From CAJXMH01 sp964001305 (GTDB taxonomy: Bacteria > Bacteroidota > Bacteroidia > Flavobacteriales_E > Vicingaceae), in the NCBI GenBank assembly GCA_964001305.1, contig CAXFAI010000042.1:62001-126000 (forward strand): 64,000 bases of DNA, in the 5' to 3' direction. Below the pieces are notes generated by a model that saw nothing but the letters and a program-made list of their open reading frames with translations, ran no database searches and was not told the DNA's origin. Position numbers and translations under genes: made by a program. Shown in pieces: positions 44,338 to 51,449 of this stretch. Within the stretch, counting starts at the first letter, position 1, and each line of letters opens with the position of its first letter.

Positions 44338-45528
44338 ATGCCTAAAGTTTTACGTATTATCAATCGGTTCAATCTGGGAGGGCCAACCTTTAACGCTGCT
44401 TTATTGACTAAGTATATGCAGCCGAAGTATGATACATTACTAATTGGAGGTAAAGAGCAAGAATCTGAAGAAAGTTCAAAACATATTTTAGATGACCTGA
44501 ATATTGAAGCTCAGCAAATTGCAGAAATGCAAAGGGATTTAGGAATAAAAAATGATCGCTCAGCGTACAAGAAAATATTGAATATTATCAAAGATTTCAA
44601 GCCTGACATCATTCACACTCATGCTTCAAAAGCAGGAGCAATTGGAAGGTCAGCAGGCATTGCGTATGGTAAGGCAAAAATGGTGCATACTTTCCATGGC
44701 CATGTTTTTCATTCCTATTTCGGCCCTGTAAAAACTAGTTTTTATAAAAATATTGAGCGTGCACTAGCCCTTAAAACGGATAAAATTGTCGCTATTAGCT
44801 CAAGGCAAAAAATTGAACTTTCTAGAAAATATCGAATTTGTTCCGATGATAAAATTGAAGTTATACCACTAGGTTTCGACCTTAGCAAATTTCATGAAGA
44901 TAGAGAAAGCAAGAGAAAAGACTTCAGAGCTACTTATCAATTAAGTGATGATGAAATAGCAATTGGTATTATTGGTCGATTAGTTCCTATTAAAAATCAC
45001 AAGCTTTTCCTTCAAGCATTTGCTAATATTGAACAAAGGAGTGGAAAAAAAGTACGAGCATTTATAGTTGGCGATGGCATTGAATCTCAGAATCTTAAGT
45101 CTTTTTCACAGGATTTAGGACTTACGTATACAAATGGTCAAAATCCTCCAGTGCCAAATGCTAAAGTTCATTTTACCTCTTGGATAAAAAATGTAGACTG
45201 GGTGAATGCTGGACTAGATATAATCGCACTTAGCTCGCTTAATGAAGGTACTCCTGTTAGCCTTATTGAGGCTCAAGCATCTTGCAAACCGATAATTACT
45301 ACTAAGGTTGGCGGTGTTACAAATGTTGTTAAGCCCAACAAAACGGCAATGGTTGTAGAAAATGATAATACAAATGAATTTACCGATAAATTAATGAGGC
45401 TAGTGGAAAATGAGTCACTAAGAACTGAGATGGGAAATAGCGGATGGGAATACGTTAGTGAACAATTTCACTACAATCGCCTAGTTAGAGATATGACCGC
45501 TTTATACGATGATTTACTCGAAATTTAA
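44338..45528 (+). CDS. Family 4 glycosyltransferase
   Basis: A 396-residue GT-B fold enzyme. N-terminal half: VLRIINRFNLGGPTFNAALL (glycine-rich loop) and PDIIHTHASKAGAIGR. C-terminal half: AIGIIGRLVPIKNHKLFLQAF and the GT4 donor motif SSLNEGTPVSLIEAQASCKPII, whose EGxPxxxxEA pattern holds the catalytic glutamates. It builds polysaccharide repeat units at the cytoplasmic membrane face. It is placed 41 bp after asnB and 53 bp before the Wza-like gene on the same strand. Donor and linkage are unknown. Confidence 0.92.
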   Translation: MPKVLRIINRFNLGGPTFNAALLTKYMQPKYDTLLIGGKEQESEESSKHILDDLNIEAQQIAEMQRDLGIKNDRSAYKKILNIIKDFKPDIIHTHASKAGAIGRSAGIAYGKAKMVHTFHGHVFHSYFGPVKTSFYKNIERALALKTDKIVAISSRQKIELSRKYRICSDDKIEVIPLGFDLSKFHEDRESKRKDFRATYQLSDDEIAIGIIGRLVPIKNHKLFLQAFANIEQRSGKKVRAFIVGDGIESQNLKSFSQDLGLTYTNGQNPPVPNAKVHFTSWIKNVDWVNAGLDIIALSSLNEGTPVSLIEAQASCKPIITTKVGGVTNVVKPNKTAMVVENDNTNEFTDKLMRLVENESLRTEMGNSGWEYVSEQFHYNRLVRDMTALYDDLLEI

Positions 45529-45555
45529 TTAGTCATTTAAAGACTTTAAATTTAA

Positions 45556-45563
45556 TAGATTTG
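45556..45563 (+). promoter_or_regulatory. Probable -7 element for the Wza-like gene
   Basis: TAGATTTG matches TAnnTTTG, 18 bases before the ATG at 45582. It suggests an internal promoter for the export/kinase genes and speaks against a start at 45561. No convincing -33 TTG is visible. Confidence 0.35.
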
Positions 45564-45581
45564 CAGGTCAATATTCGAACT

Positions 45582-46346
45582 ATGAAGAAAGTCATTGGAA
45601 GTATTATTATAATAAGCTTTCTTGCAGCATGTAAGCCTTTAAATCCAAGTATCATGTTCAAAACCCCTAAGGATTATGAATATGACACACCAGCTAAAGA
45701 GCAAGTAGTTGATTACAAAATTGCAGCAAATGATATTTTAAGCTTCAGACTATTTACAAACAATGGCTTCAAGCTTGTAAATATTACTAATTCAGAGACT
45801 GGAAACTCACAACAACTTCAAGTTTTAAATCAAGGAATAAGCTATTTGGTTGAATATGATGGCAAAGTGAACTTACCCATTATTGGAAGAGTTGAAATAG
45901 TTGGCAAAACATTGCGTGAAGCTGAGTTTTTCTTGGAAGAAAAGTACAGTGAAATTTATGTAGACCCATTTGTCATGCTTGATATTAGCAATAGACGAGT
46001 TACTATTTTTCCCGGAAATGGAGGTAATGGAACTGTAATTACCCTTCAAAACAACAACACTACTTTACTGGAAGCATTAGCACTTGCCGGAGGAATAAGA
46101 GAAGATGGACGCGCAAACAAAGTAAAGTTAATACGCGGTGATTTAAGTGACCCTCAAGTTTTCTTGATTGACCTTTCTACCATAGAAGGATTAAAGCAGG
46201 CAGATGTAATTCTTCAGGCTAATGATATTATCTATGTAGAACCTGTTGGCATAAGAACAAGACAAGTGCTTTCAGAAATAGCACCAATTTTAGGGCTTGC
46301 TACAACAGTCTTGACTCTCTACTTAATCATTGAAAGAACTGACTAA
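45582..46346 (+). CDS. Wza-like polysaccharide export lipoprotein
   Basis: A 254-residue lipoprotein (signal peptide MKKVIGSIIIISFLAAC, lipobox LAAC). A Poly_export domain (~35-125, VDYKIAANDILSFRLF ... NLPIIGRVEIVGKTLREAE) is followed by an SLBB-type domain (ATP-independent soluble ligand-binding fold). That second domain runs VTLQNNNTTLLEALALAGGI ... ILQANDIIYVEPV, and a hydrophobic C-terminal segment (SEIAPILGLATTVLTLYLII) ends the protein. Such proteins form the outer-membrane channel of Wzy-type polysaccharide export together with the Wzc-type protein. That protein is encoded 14 bp downstream. The start was moved to the ATG at 45582. Confidence 0.92.
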   Translation: MKKVIGSIIIISFLAACKPLNPSIMFKTPKDYEYDTPAKEQVVDYKIAANDILSFRLFTNNGFKLVNITNSETGNSQQLQVLNQGISYLVEYDGKVNLPIIGRVEIVGKTLREAEFFLEEKYSEIYVDPFVMLDISNRRVTIFPGNGGNGTVITLQNNNTTLLEALALAGGIREDGRANKVKLIRGDLSDPQVFLIDLSTIEGLKQADVILQANDIIYVEPVGIRTRQVLSEIAPILGLATTVLTLYLIIERTD

Positions 46347-46360
46347 CCAAAGATTTCGCA

Positions 46361-48841
46361 TTGTACGAACAATTAGAAAAAAACGAGATAGACAATCTCA
46401 ATCGTCATAAAGATAGATTGAGCAATTTCAATACTGAATTTGATTTTGGTTTATTTATCTACATTTTCAAAAAAAACATTCTTTCTGTATTCTTGATATT
46501 AGGACTTTCTATCCTGATTAGTTTTCTATATATCAGATATTCTTCACCTGTATTTGTTTCAAGCGCAGATATTCAAATTGAAAAGAGCAATCAAGCAAAT
46601 AAGCTTCTTGATGTTGAAGACTATTATGAAACAAATGATATTTCTGCAGAAATAGAGCAATTGAAATCTCCATTAGTAATTGGTGCCGCTTTAGATAATT
46701 TACCACTAGAAGTTAGCTATTTCACTCAAGGGCAATTTCTTGAAAATGAAAACTACTTAAATAGTCCTTTTAAGGTAACCATTTTAAGCAAAGATTCAAC
46801 ATTAGGGAAAATTAGAGTTCAAATAGAGTTTGAATCTGCACAAAAAGGACAATTACTTTTTGGTAAAAACTTAGAAAAACCAATTCCTTTTCAAGCTAAC
46901 ATACCAGTTGATCTAGGAATGGCCCAAATTTTAGTACACGATATCAACTTTGAGTCTATAAAAAAAGAAACAAATTCGGTTAAAGAAGTTAAATTCTTTT
47001 TTGTTATAAATGATAAAGATCAATTGGTCAGAAGTACTTTATCTAGATTATCGATTTTGCCACTAAACCTTGGAGCAAAAACTATTAGAATAAGTTATAG
47101 TGATAATAATCGCTTAAAGAGTCAAAATATAGTTTCTCAAATCATTCAAGAATTTAAAAAATTTAGTGTTGAAAAGAAGAAACAAAGTTCTCAGCAAATT
47201 CTTCATTTCTTAAATAATCAAATTACTTCTGTTTACAACAAACAAAAAGAATATGAAACAGAAATTCAAAAATTCAAAAGAGACAATAATATAGCTGACA
47301 TAAATCATTACGCAGGAATTTACATTGAACGAATGAATGGTTTGGATAATGAACTCATTAAGCTCGACATTCAAATAACTATTCTTCAAGAAGTTAAAAA
47401 TCAAATTGATAAAGAAGGTGAACAAATAGATGTATATGAATTACTCCCCATATTGGCAGGAAATGAAAACCAAACAGGTATATCAAGTCTAATTGAACAT
47501 CTTAATAATCTATTACTTTCGAAACAAAAATTATTGTTTTCAACACAAGAAAATAGTGCACCAATAGAAGAAATAGACTATCAAATTGATATTCAAAAAA
47601 AGCTAATTTTTAAAAGTATAAATGTTCTTTTAGATAAGTTAAGTGAAAGAAGAGCTAATCTCGACAAGAAAATTAAAGAAACTGAAAGTGAATACTTCGA
47701 TGTACCTGAGCAAGAAATAGAGTTAGTAAAACTGAAGAGAAATTATGACATTAATGAACGTTTTTATACCATGCTCCTGGAAAAGAAAACGGAGTATTCG
47801 ATTTCTCAAGAAGGTTTTGTCTCAAATCTAAACATTCTCTCTTCCGCCCAGATTCCAAAGACTCCAATTTCACCGAACAAAACACTAATATTTTCAACGG
47901 TAATTGCAATTGGATTTATTCTAAGCATCTTCTTAGTCATTATCAAGTACCTATTTCACAACAAGATAACTACGATTTCTGATATAGTTAACCACTTACC
48001 AAAACATGTTAGCTTGTTAGGAGTAGTTCCGAAATACAAAAAAGATATTCCTGTTTCCCAATTAATTGTAAATAAAAACCCGAAGTCACTTATTGCAGAA
48101 GCATTTAGAGCGGTTAGAACTAACTTACAGTTTATTTCAGATCAAAAAGGTGCAAAGCTCATGGCTGTAACTTCAACAGTATCAGGAGAAGGAAAAACAT
48201 TCATTGCAATAAACCTAGGAGGAATAATTGCATACGGAGGAAAGCGAGTAATCATTCTTGATTTAGATATGAGAAAGCCCAAAATTCACAAAGGGTTTGA
48301 CACAGATAATACTCGAGGAATGAGCACCTTATTAATAGGAAAAGATGAAATCGACAATTGCATTCACCATAGTAAGCAAGAAGGATTAGATTTTATTACT
48401 GCAGGCCCAGTACCTCCTAACCCATCTGAATTAATTATTAACCACAGACTACAAGAAATAATAGACTACCTTAAAAAGTCTTATGATTTAATAATTATTG
48501 ACAACCCACCAGTAGGGCTTGTAACTGACGGAATAGAAGTAATTCGAAAAGCAGATTACCCAATTTATATTTTTAGGTCAGAGTATTCAAGAAAGAACTT
48601 TATAGACAGTATAAATAAACTAGTTGAAGAAAATAGTCTTAAAAACTTATCTGTAGTTCTCAATGGTATAGATACCCAAAAGCGTGGCTATGGATATGGA
48701 TATGGATACGGATACGGATATGGGTACGGATATGGGTATGGATATGGGTATGGATATGGGTATGGATATGGAAGCGGATACTACGAAGAACCTAATGAGA
48801 AAAAAGAAAATTGGTTTCAACGCTTGAAAAAGAAAAGTTAA
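46361..48841 (+). CDS. Wzc-type polysaccharide co-polymerase and tyrosine autokinase
   Basis: 826 residues beginning at a TTG. No other start codon exists between the preceding stop and the first membrane helix. A Wzz domain is flanked by helices at ~36-56 and ~507-530, with long periplasmic coiled coils (~280-480). A cytoplasmic BY-kinase follows: Walker A STVSGEGKTF (~605-613), Walker A' ILDLDMRKP (~632) and LIIIDNPPVG. The tail holds 14 Gly-Tyr repeats (776-803), then GSGYYEEP and a basic end. In the family the kinase phosphorylates C-terminal tyrosines and cycles between assembled and free states. This controls polymer length with the Wza-like channel. The tyrosine cluster here is an unusually regular repeat. 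Confidence 0.93.
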   Translation: MYEQLEKNEIDNLNRHKDRLSNFNTEFDFGLFIYIFKKNILSVFLILGLSILISFLYIRYSSPVFVSSADIQIEKSNQANKLLDVEDYYETNDISAEIEQLKSPLVIGAALDNLPLEVSYFTQGQFLENENYLNSPFKVTILSKDSTLGKIRVQIEFESAQKGQLLFGKNLEKPIPFQANIPVDLGMAQILVHDINFESIKKETNSVKEVKFFFVINDKDQLVRSTLSRLSILPLNLGAKTIRISYSDNNRLKSQNIVSQIIQEFKKFSVEKKKQSSQQILHFLNNQITSVYNKQKEYETEIQKFKRDNNIADINHYAGIYIERMNGLDNELIKLDIQITILQEVKNQIDKEGEQIDVYELLPILAGNENQTGISSLIEHLNNLLLSKQKLLFSTQENSAPIEEIDYQIDIQKKLIFKSINVLLDKLSERRANLDKKIKETESEYFDVPEQEIELVKLKRNYDINERFYTMLLEKKTEYSISQEGFVSNLNILSSAQIPKTPISPNKTLIFSTVIAIGFILSIFLVIIKYLFHNKITTISDIVNHLPKHVSLLGVVPKYKKDIPVSQLIVNKNPKSLIAEAFRAVRTNLQFISDQKGAKLMAVTSTVSGEGKTFIAINLGGIIAYGGKRVIILDLDMRKPKIHKGFDTDNTRGMSTLLIGKDEIDNCIHHSKQEGLDFITAGPVPPNPSELIINHRLQEIIDYLKKSYDLIIIDNPPVGLVTDGIEVIRKADYPIYIFRSEYSRKNFIDSINKLVEENSLKNLSVVLNGIDTQKRGYGYGYGYGYGYGYGYGYGYGYGYGYGYGSGYYEEPNEKKENWFQRLKKKS
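48686..48769 (+). repeat. Hexanucleotide GGNTAY array encoding (Gly-Tyr)14
   Basis: Fourteen consecutive 6-base units of the form GG(A/G/C)TA(T/C) inside the kinase gene. Third-position differences between units show an older array that still keeps a repeating sub-pattern GGATATGGGTAT in its second half. It is in frame, so changes of unit number would alter the tyrosine count without truncation. Confidence 0.9.
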
Positions 48842-48844
48842 TCT

Positions 48845-49387
48845 ATGGAAATAAAAACCACTCCTATAAAAGATCTTCTAATCATTCAGCCTCGTGTTTT
48901 TCCAGATAATAGAGGTTACTTTTTTGAATCATTTAACCAGCGAAAATATATTGACGAGGGATTGGATTTAACTTTTGTACAGGATAATTTATCAAAATCT
49001 GACAAAGGAGTGTTGAGAGGCCTTCATTTTCAAAAACCTCCATACGCTCAAGGTAAATTAGTGTATGTAATTAGAGGCTCGGTGCTAGATGTAGCTGTAG
49101 ACTTAAGAAAAGGTTCACAGACTTATGGACAGCATTTTTCCATTGTTTTAAGTGAAGAAAACCATACTCAATTTTATGTTCCTGAGGGGTTTGCTCATGG
49201 TTTTGTTACTTTAGAAGACAATACAATTTTTGCGTATAAATGCACGAACTTTTACCATCCCGAATCTGAAGGTGCTATAATTTGGAATGACAGTGATTTG
49301 AATATTGATTGGCAAATTGATCAACCTATCATTTCTGAAAAGGACATGAAAGCCGTTGATTTCAAAAATTTAAAATCCCCTTTCTAA
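48845..49387 (+). CDS. rfbC: dTDP-4-dehydrorhamnose 3,5-epimerase
   Basis: A 180-residue cupin-fold epimerase converting dTDP-4-dehydro-6-deoxy-glucose to dTDP-4-dehydrorhamnose. The catalytic histidine lies in GVLRGLHFQKPPYAQGKLV, with the second active-site region VAVDLRKGSQTYG. PEGFAHGFVTLED and the tyrosine in YKCTNFYHP follow. The length is full. It starts 3 bp after the kinase stop and overlaps the next gene by one base, so it belongs to the polysaccharide operon. The other rhamnose genes (rfbA, rfbB, rfbD) are not in the window. Confidence 0.96.
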   Translation: MEIKTTPIKDLLIIQPRVFPDNRGYFFESFNQRKYIDEGLDLTFVQDNLSKSDKGVLRGLHFQKPPYAQGKLVYVIRGSVLDVAVDLRKGSQTYGQHFSIVLSEENHTQFYVPEGFAHGFVTLEDNTIFAYKCTNFYHPESEGAIIWNDSDLNIDWQIDQPIISEKDMKAVDFKNLKSPF

Positions 49388-50499
49388 TGGAGAATATATT
49401 GGTCATTAAAATATGCCTTCTCTTTTTGAGTAGCCTCCTTTTTAGTGTTTTAATAAATCGGGTATTTTTAAAATTTTCGAAAAACTTAGGTATTAGGAAT
49501 ATCGATGACAAAGTAATTCGATGGAGTACCACTTCAAAACCAGCTTTTGGAGGAATTTCCTTTTTTATTGTTTTCTTGCTTGTATTGACACAGTATCCGA
49601 TCTACTTTTCAAGCTATGAACTACCTTTTGATTTACAACTAATTGGAATTGTTGCTGCCTCTTCAATTGGGTTCTTAGCAGGCCTCACTGACGATGCGTA
49701 CAATACAAATCCTTTGTTTAAGTCTTTATCTCAAGCAATATGTGCAATTATTCTTATTGCAACTGGTACAATCATCGAGCTTTTTGATTCTACAATAATA
49801 AATTATGCGATTACTTTTCTTTGGGTAGTTGGTATGATGAATTCAATCAATATGCTTGACAATATGGATGGAATTACAACCATAGCCTCCATTTTTGCTT
49901 TATTAGCTATGTTAACCGTATTGTTGTTCGATAAAAGTTTTAGTTCAGTCTACTTTGTTCTGATGATTGGAATGATTGGTGCCTTACTTGGATTCTTGTT
50001 TTTTAATTGGCACCCATCTAAAATGTATATGGGAGATACTGGAAGTCAATTTTTAGGTATTAGCCTTGCGGCTCTATCAATTATATTTCTTTGGAATTTT
50101 AAACCGGCTAATCAAGAACCTATTTTTACACAACAAATCATTCTTCCGCTATTGGCTTTTTTAGTTCCAATTAGCGATACTACTACCGTAGTAATCAATC
50201 GGATAAAACGAGGCTCCTCACCTTTTGTTGGCGGAAAGGATCACACTACTCACCACCTATCATATTTGGGTTTTTCAGATCAATCAGTAGCCTTTATTAT
50301 TGGTGGTTTAGGCCTTATTTCAACTGTTGTAGTTTTAGTGGCAATTGCAATTACTAAGTGGACTCATTTGTTTACAATTCTTTTCACATTGTATATTTTA
50401 ACGGTCTTTCTTTCGTTATTTTTAGTTTGTAGAATGAATAATTCAAATACAAAAACTAAAAATGAACCTAAAGAACGTCAACTTAATAAAACTGCCTAA
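49387..50499 (+). CDS. WecA/MraY-family polyprenyl-phosphate glycosyl-1-phosphate transferase
   Basis: 370 residues, about eleven membrane helices. Catalytic motifs: AGLTDDAYNTNP (Asp pair), MLDNMDGITTI, FNWHPSKMYMGDTGSQFLG and the cytoplasmic KDHTTHHLSYLG histidine motif. The pattern fits WecA/TagO-like enzymes that attach GlcNAc-1-phosphate or a related sugar to undecaprenyl phosphate and so start polymer synthesis. The ATG overlaps the rfbC stop (TAATG). The 3' end overlaps the lytic transglycosylase gene by 38 bp. It is the initiating enzyme of the cluster, and the sugar cannot be told. Confidence 0.92.
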   Translation: MENILVIKICLLFLSSLLFSVLINRVFLKFSKNLGIRNIDDKVIRWSTTSKPAFGGISFFIVFLLVLTQYPIYFSSYELPFDLQLIGIVAASSIGFLAGLTDDAYNTNPLFKSLSQAICAIILIATGTIIELFDSTIINYAITFLWVVGMMNSINMLDNMDGITTIASIFALLAMLTVLLFDKSFSSVYFVLMIGMIGALLGFLFFNWHPSKMYMGDTGSQFLGISLAALSIIFLWNFKPANQEPIFTQQIILPLLAFLVPISDTTTVVINRIKRGSSPFVGGKDHTTHHLSYLGFSDQSVAFIIGGLGLISTVVVLVAIAITKWTHLFTILFTLYILTVFLSLFLVCRMNNSNTKTKNEPKERQLNKTA

Positions 50500-51412
50500 T
50501 TACCTCTTATTTCCACTCGCCATTTTTGGGCTTTTCCAACTTTTTACTTTCTCTTTTAATGAGGAAAAAGAAGAAGAAAGCTTTCAGGAGAAAAAACAAG
50601 AAACATACAATATTTTTAGTTTAAGTCCTCCCAAGCAAATTAGCTTTGCGGGAGAACAAGTGCCCATGCAAGAACCTGAAGTTTTTGAGCGACTTGATCG
50701 AGAGATTCACACCAATACCTATTTTCACTCAAATACCATTCTATATTTCAAAAGAGCAAATCGTTGGTTTCCTATCATAGAACCTATTTTAGCGGAAAAT
50801 AATGTCCCCGACGATTTTAAATATTTGGCTTTAATTGAAAGTGGCTTACAAAACGTAATCTCGCCGGCAGGTGCTACCGGCTATTGGCAATTCTTAAAGG
50901 CTACAGGAAAAGAATACGGGCTTGAAATTAATGAAGAGGTCGATGAACGATATCATTTAGAAAAAGCAACACATGCAGCATGTAAATATCTAAAAGAGGC
51001 TTATGAACAATATGGTTCTTGGAGTTTGGCAGCAGCCTCTTACAACACCGGCAAAGCAAGAATTAGTAGTGAACTTGAAAGACAAAAAGCAGATACGTAT
51101 TATGATTTACTATTAAATCAAGAAACTGGACGTTATGTATTTCGAATTTTAGCTGTAAAGGAAATTTTTGCTAACCCTGAAGCCTATGGATTTCAAATAC
51201 GCAAGAAAGATTTGTATAGCCCATTAGCGTATAAAACTGTTGAAGTAGATACTGCTGTAAATAATTTTGCAGACTTCGCGCAAGAGTACAGTATTAGTTA
51301 TAAAATACTTAAGCATTTCAACCCATGGTTAAGGGATTCATACCTTAGAAACCCATCGAAAAAAACATATCTAATAAAAATCCCAACTGATCCAAACTAT
51401 CAGCTCAACTAA
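50462..51412 (+). CDS. Lytic transglycosylase (MltD-like)
   Basis: 316 residues with an N-terminal membrane or signal segment (LPNYLLFPLAIFGLFQLFTF), a charged stretch, and then an SLT catalytic domain (~105-250). The catalytic glutamate lies in LIESGLQNVISPAGATGYWQF, with the conserved AAASYNTGKARI and QETGRYVFRILA motifs. A C-terminal LysM-like segment ends the protein (VDTAVNNFADFAQEYSISYKILKHFNPWL). The enzyme cuts peptidoglycan glycan strands to form anhydro-muropeptides. Its start lies inside the end of the WecA-like gene in another frame, so translation is probably coupled to the polysaccharide operon. That may link local wall remodelling to exporter assembly. Confidence 0.9.
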   Translation: MNLKNVNLIKLPNYLLFPLAIFGLFQLFTFSFNEEKEEESFQEKKQETYNIFSLSPPKQISFAGEQVPMQEPEVFERLDREIHTNTYFHSNTILYFKRANRWFPIIEPILAENNVPDDFKYLALIESGLQNVISPAGATGYWQFLKATGKEYGLEINEEVDERYHLEKATHAACKYLKEAYEQYGSWSLAAASYNTGKARISSELERQKADTYYDLLLNQETGRYVFRILAVKEIFANPEAYGFQIRKKDLYSPLAYKTVEVDTAVNNFADFAQEYSISYKILKHFNPWLRDSYLRNPSKKTYLIKIPTDPNYQLN

Positions 51413-51449
51413 TTGGTGATTTCACGGTTATATTCTGAAAGTAATTTCT

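Noticed and set aside
48686..48769. CRISPR or minisatellite outside a gene
   Set aside because: The units are contiguous without spacers, lie in frame inside the kinase gene and encode a Gly-Tyr tail.
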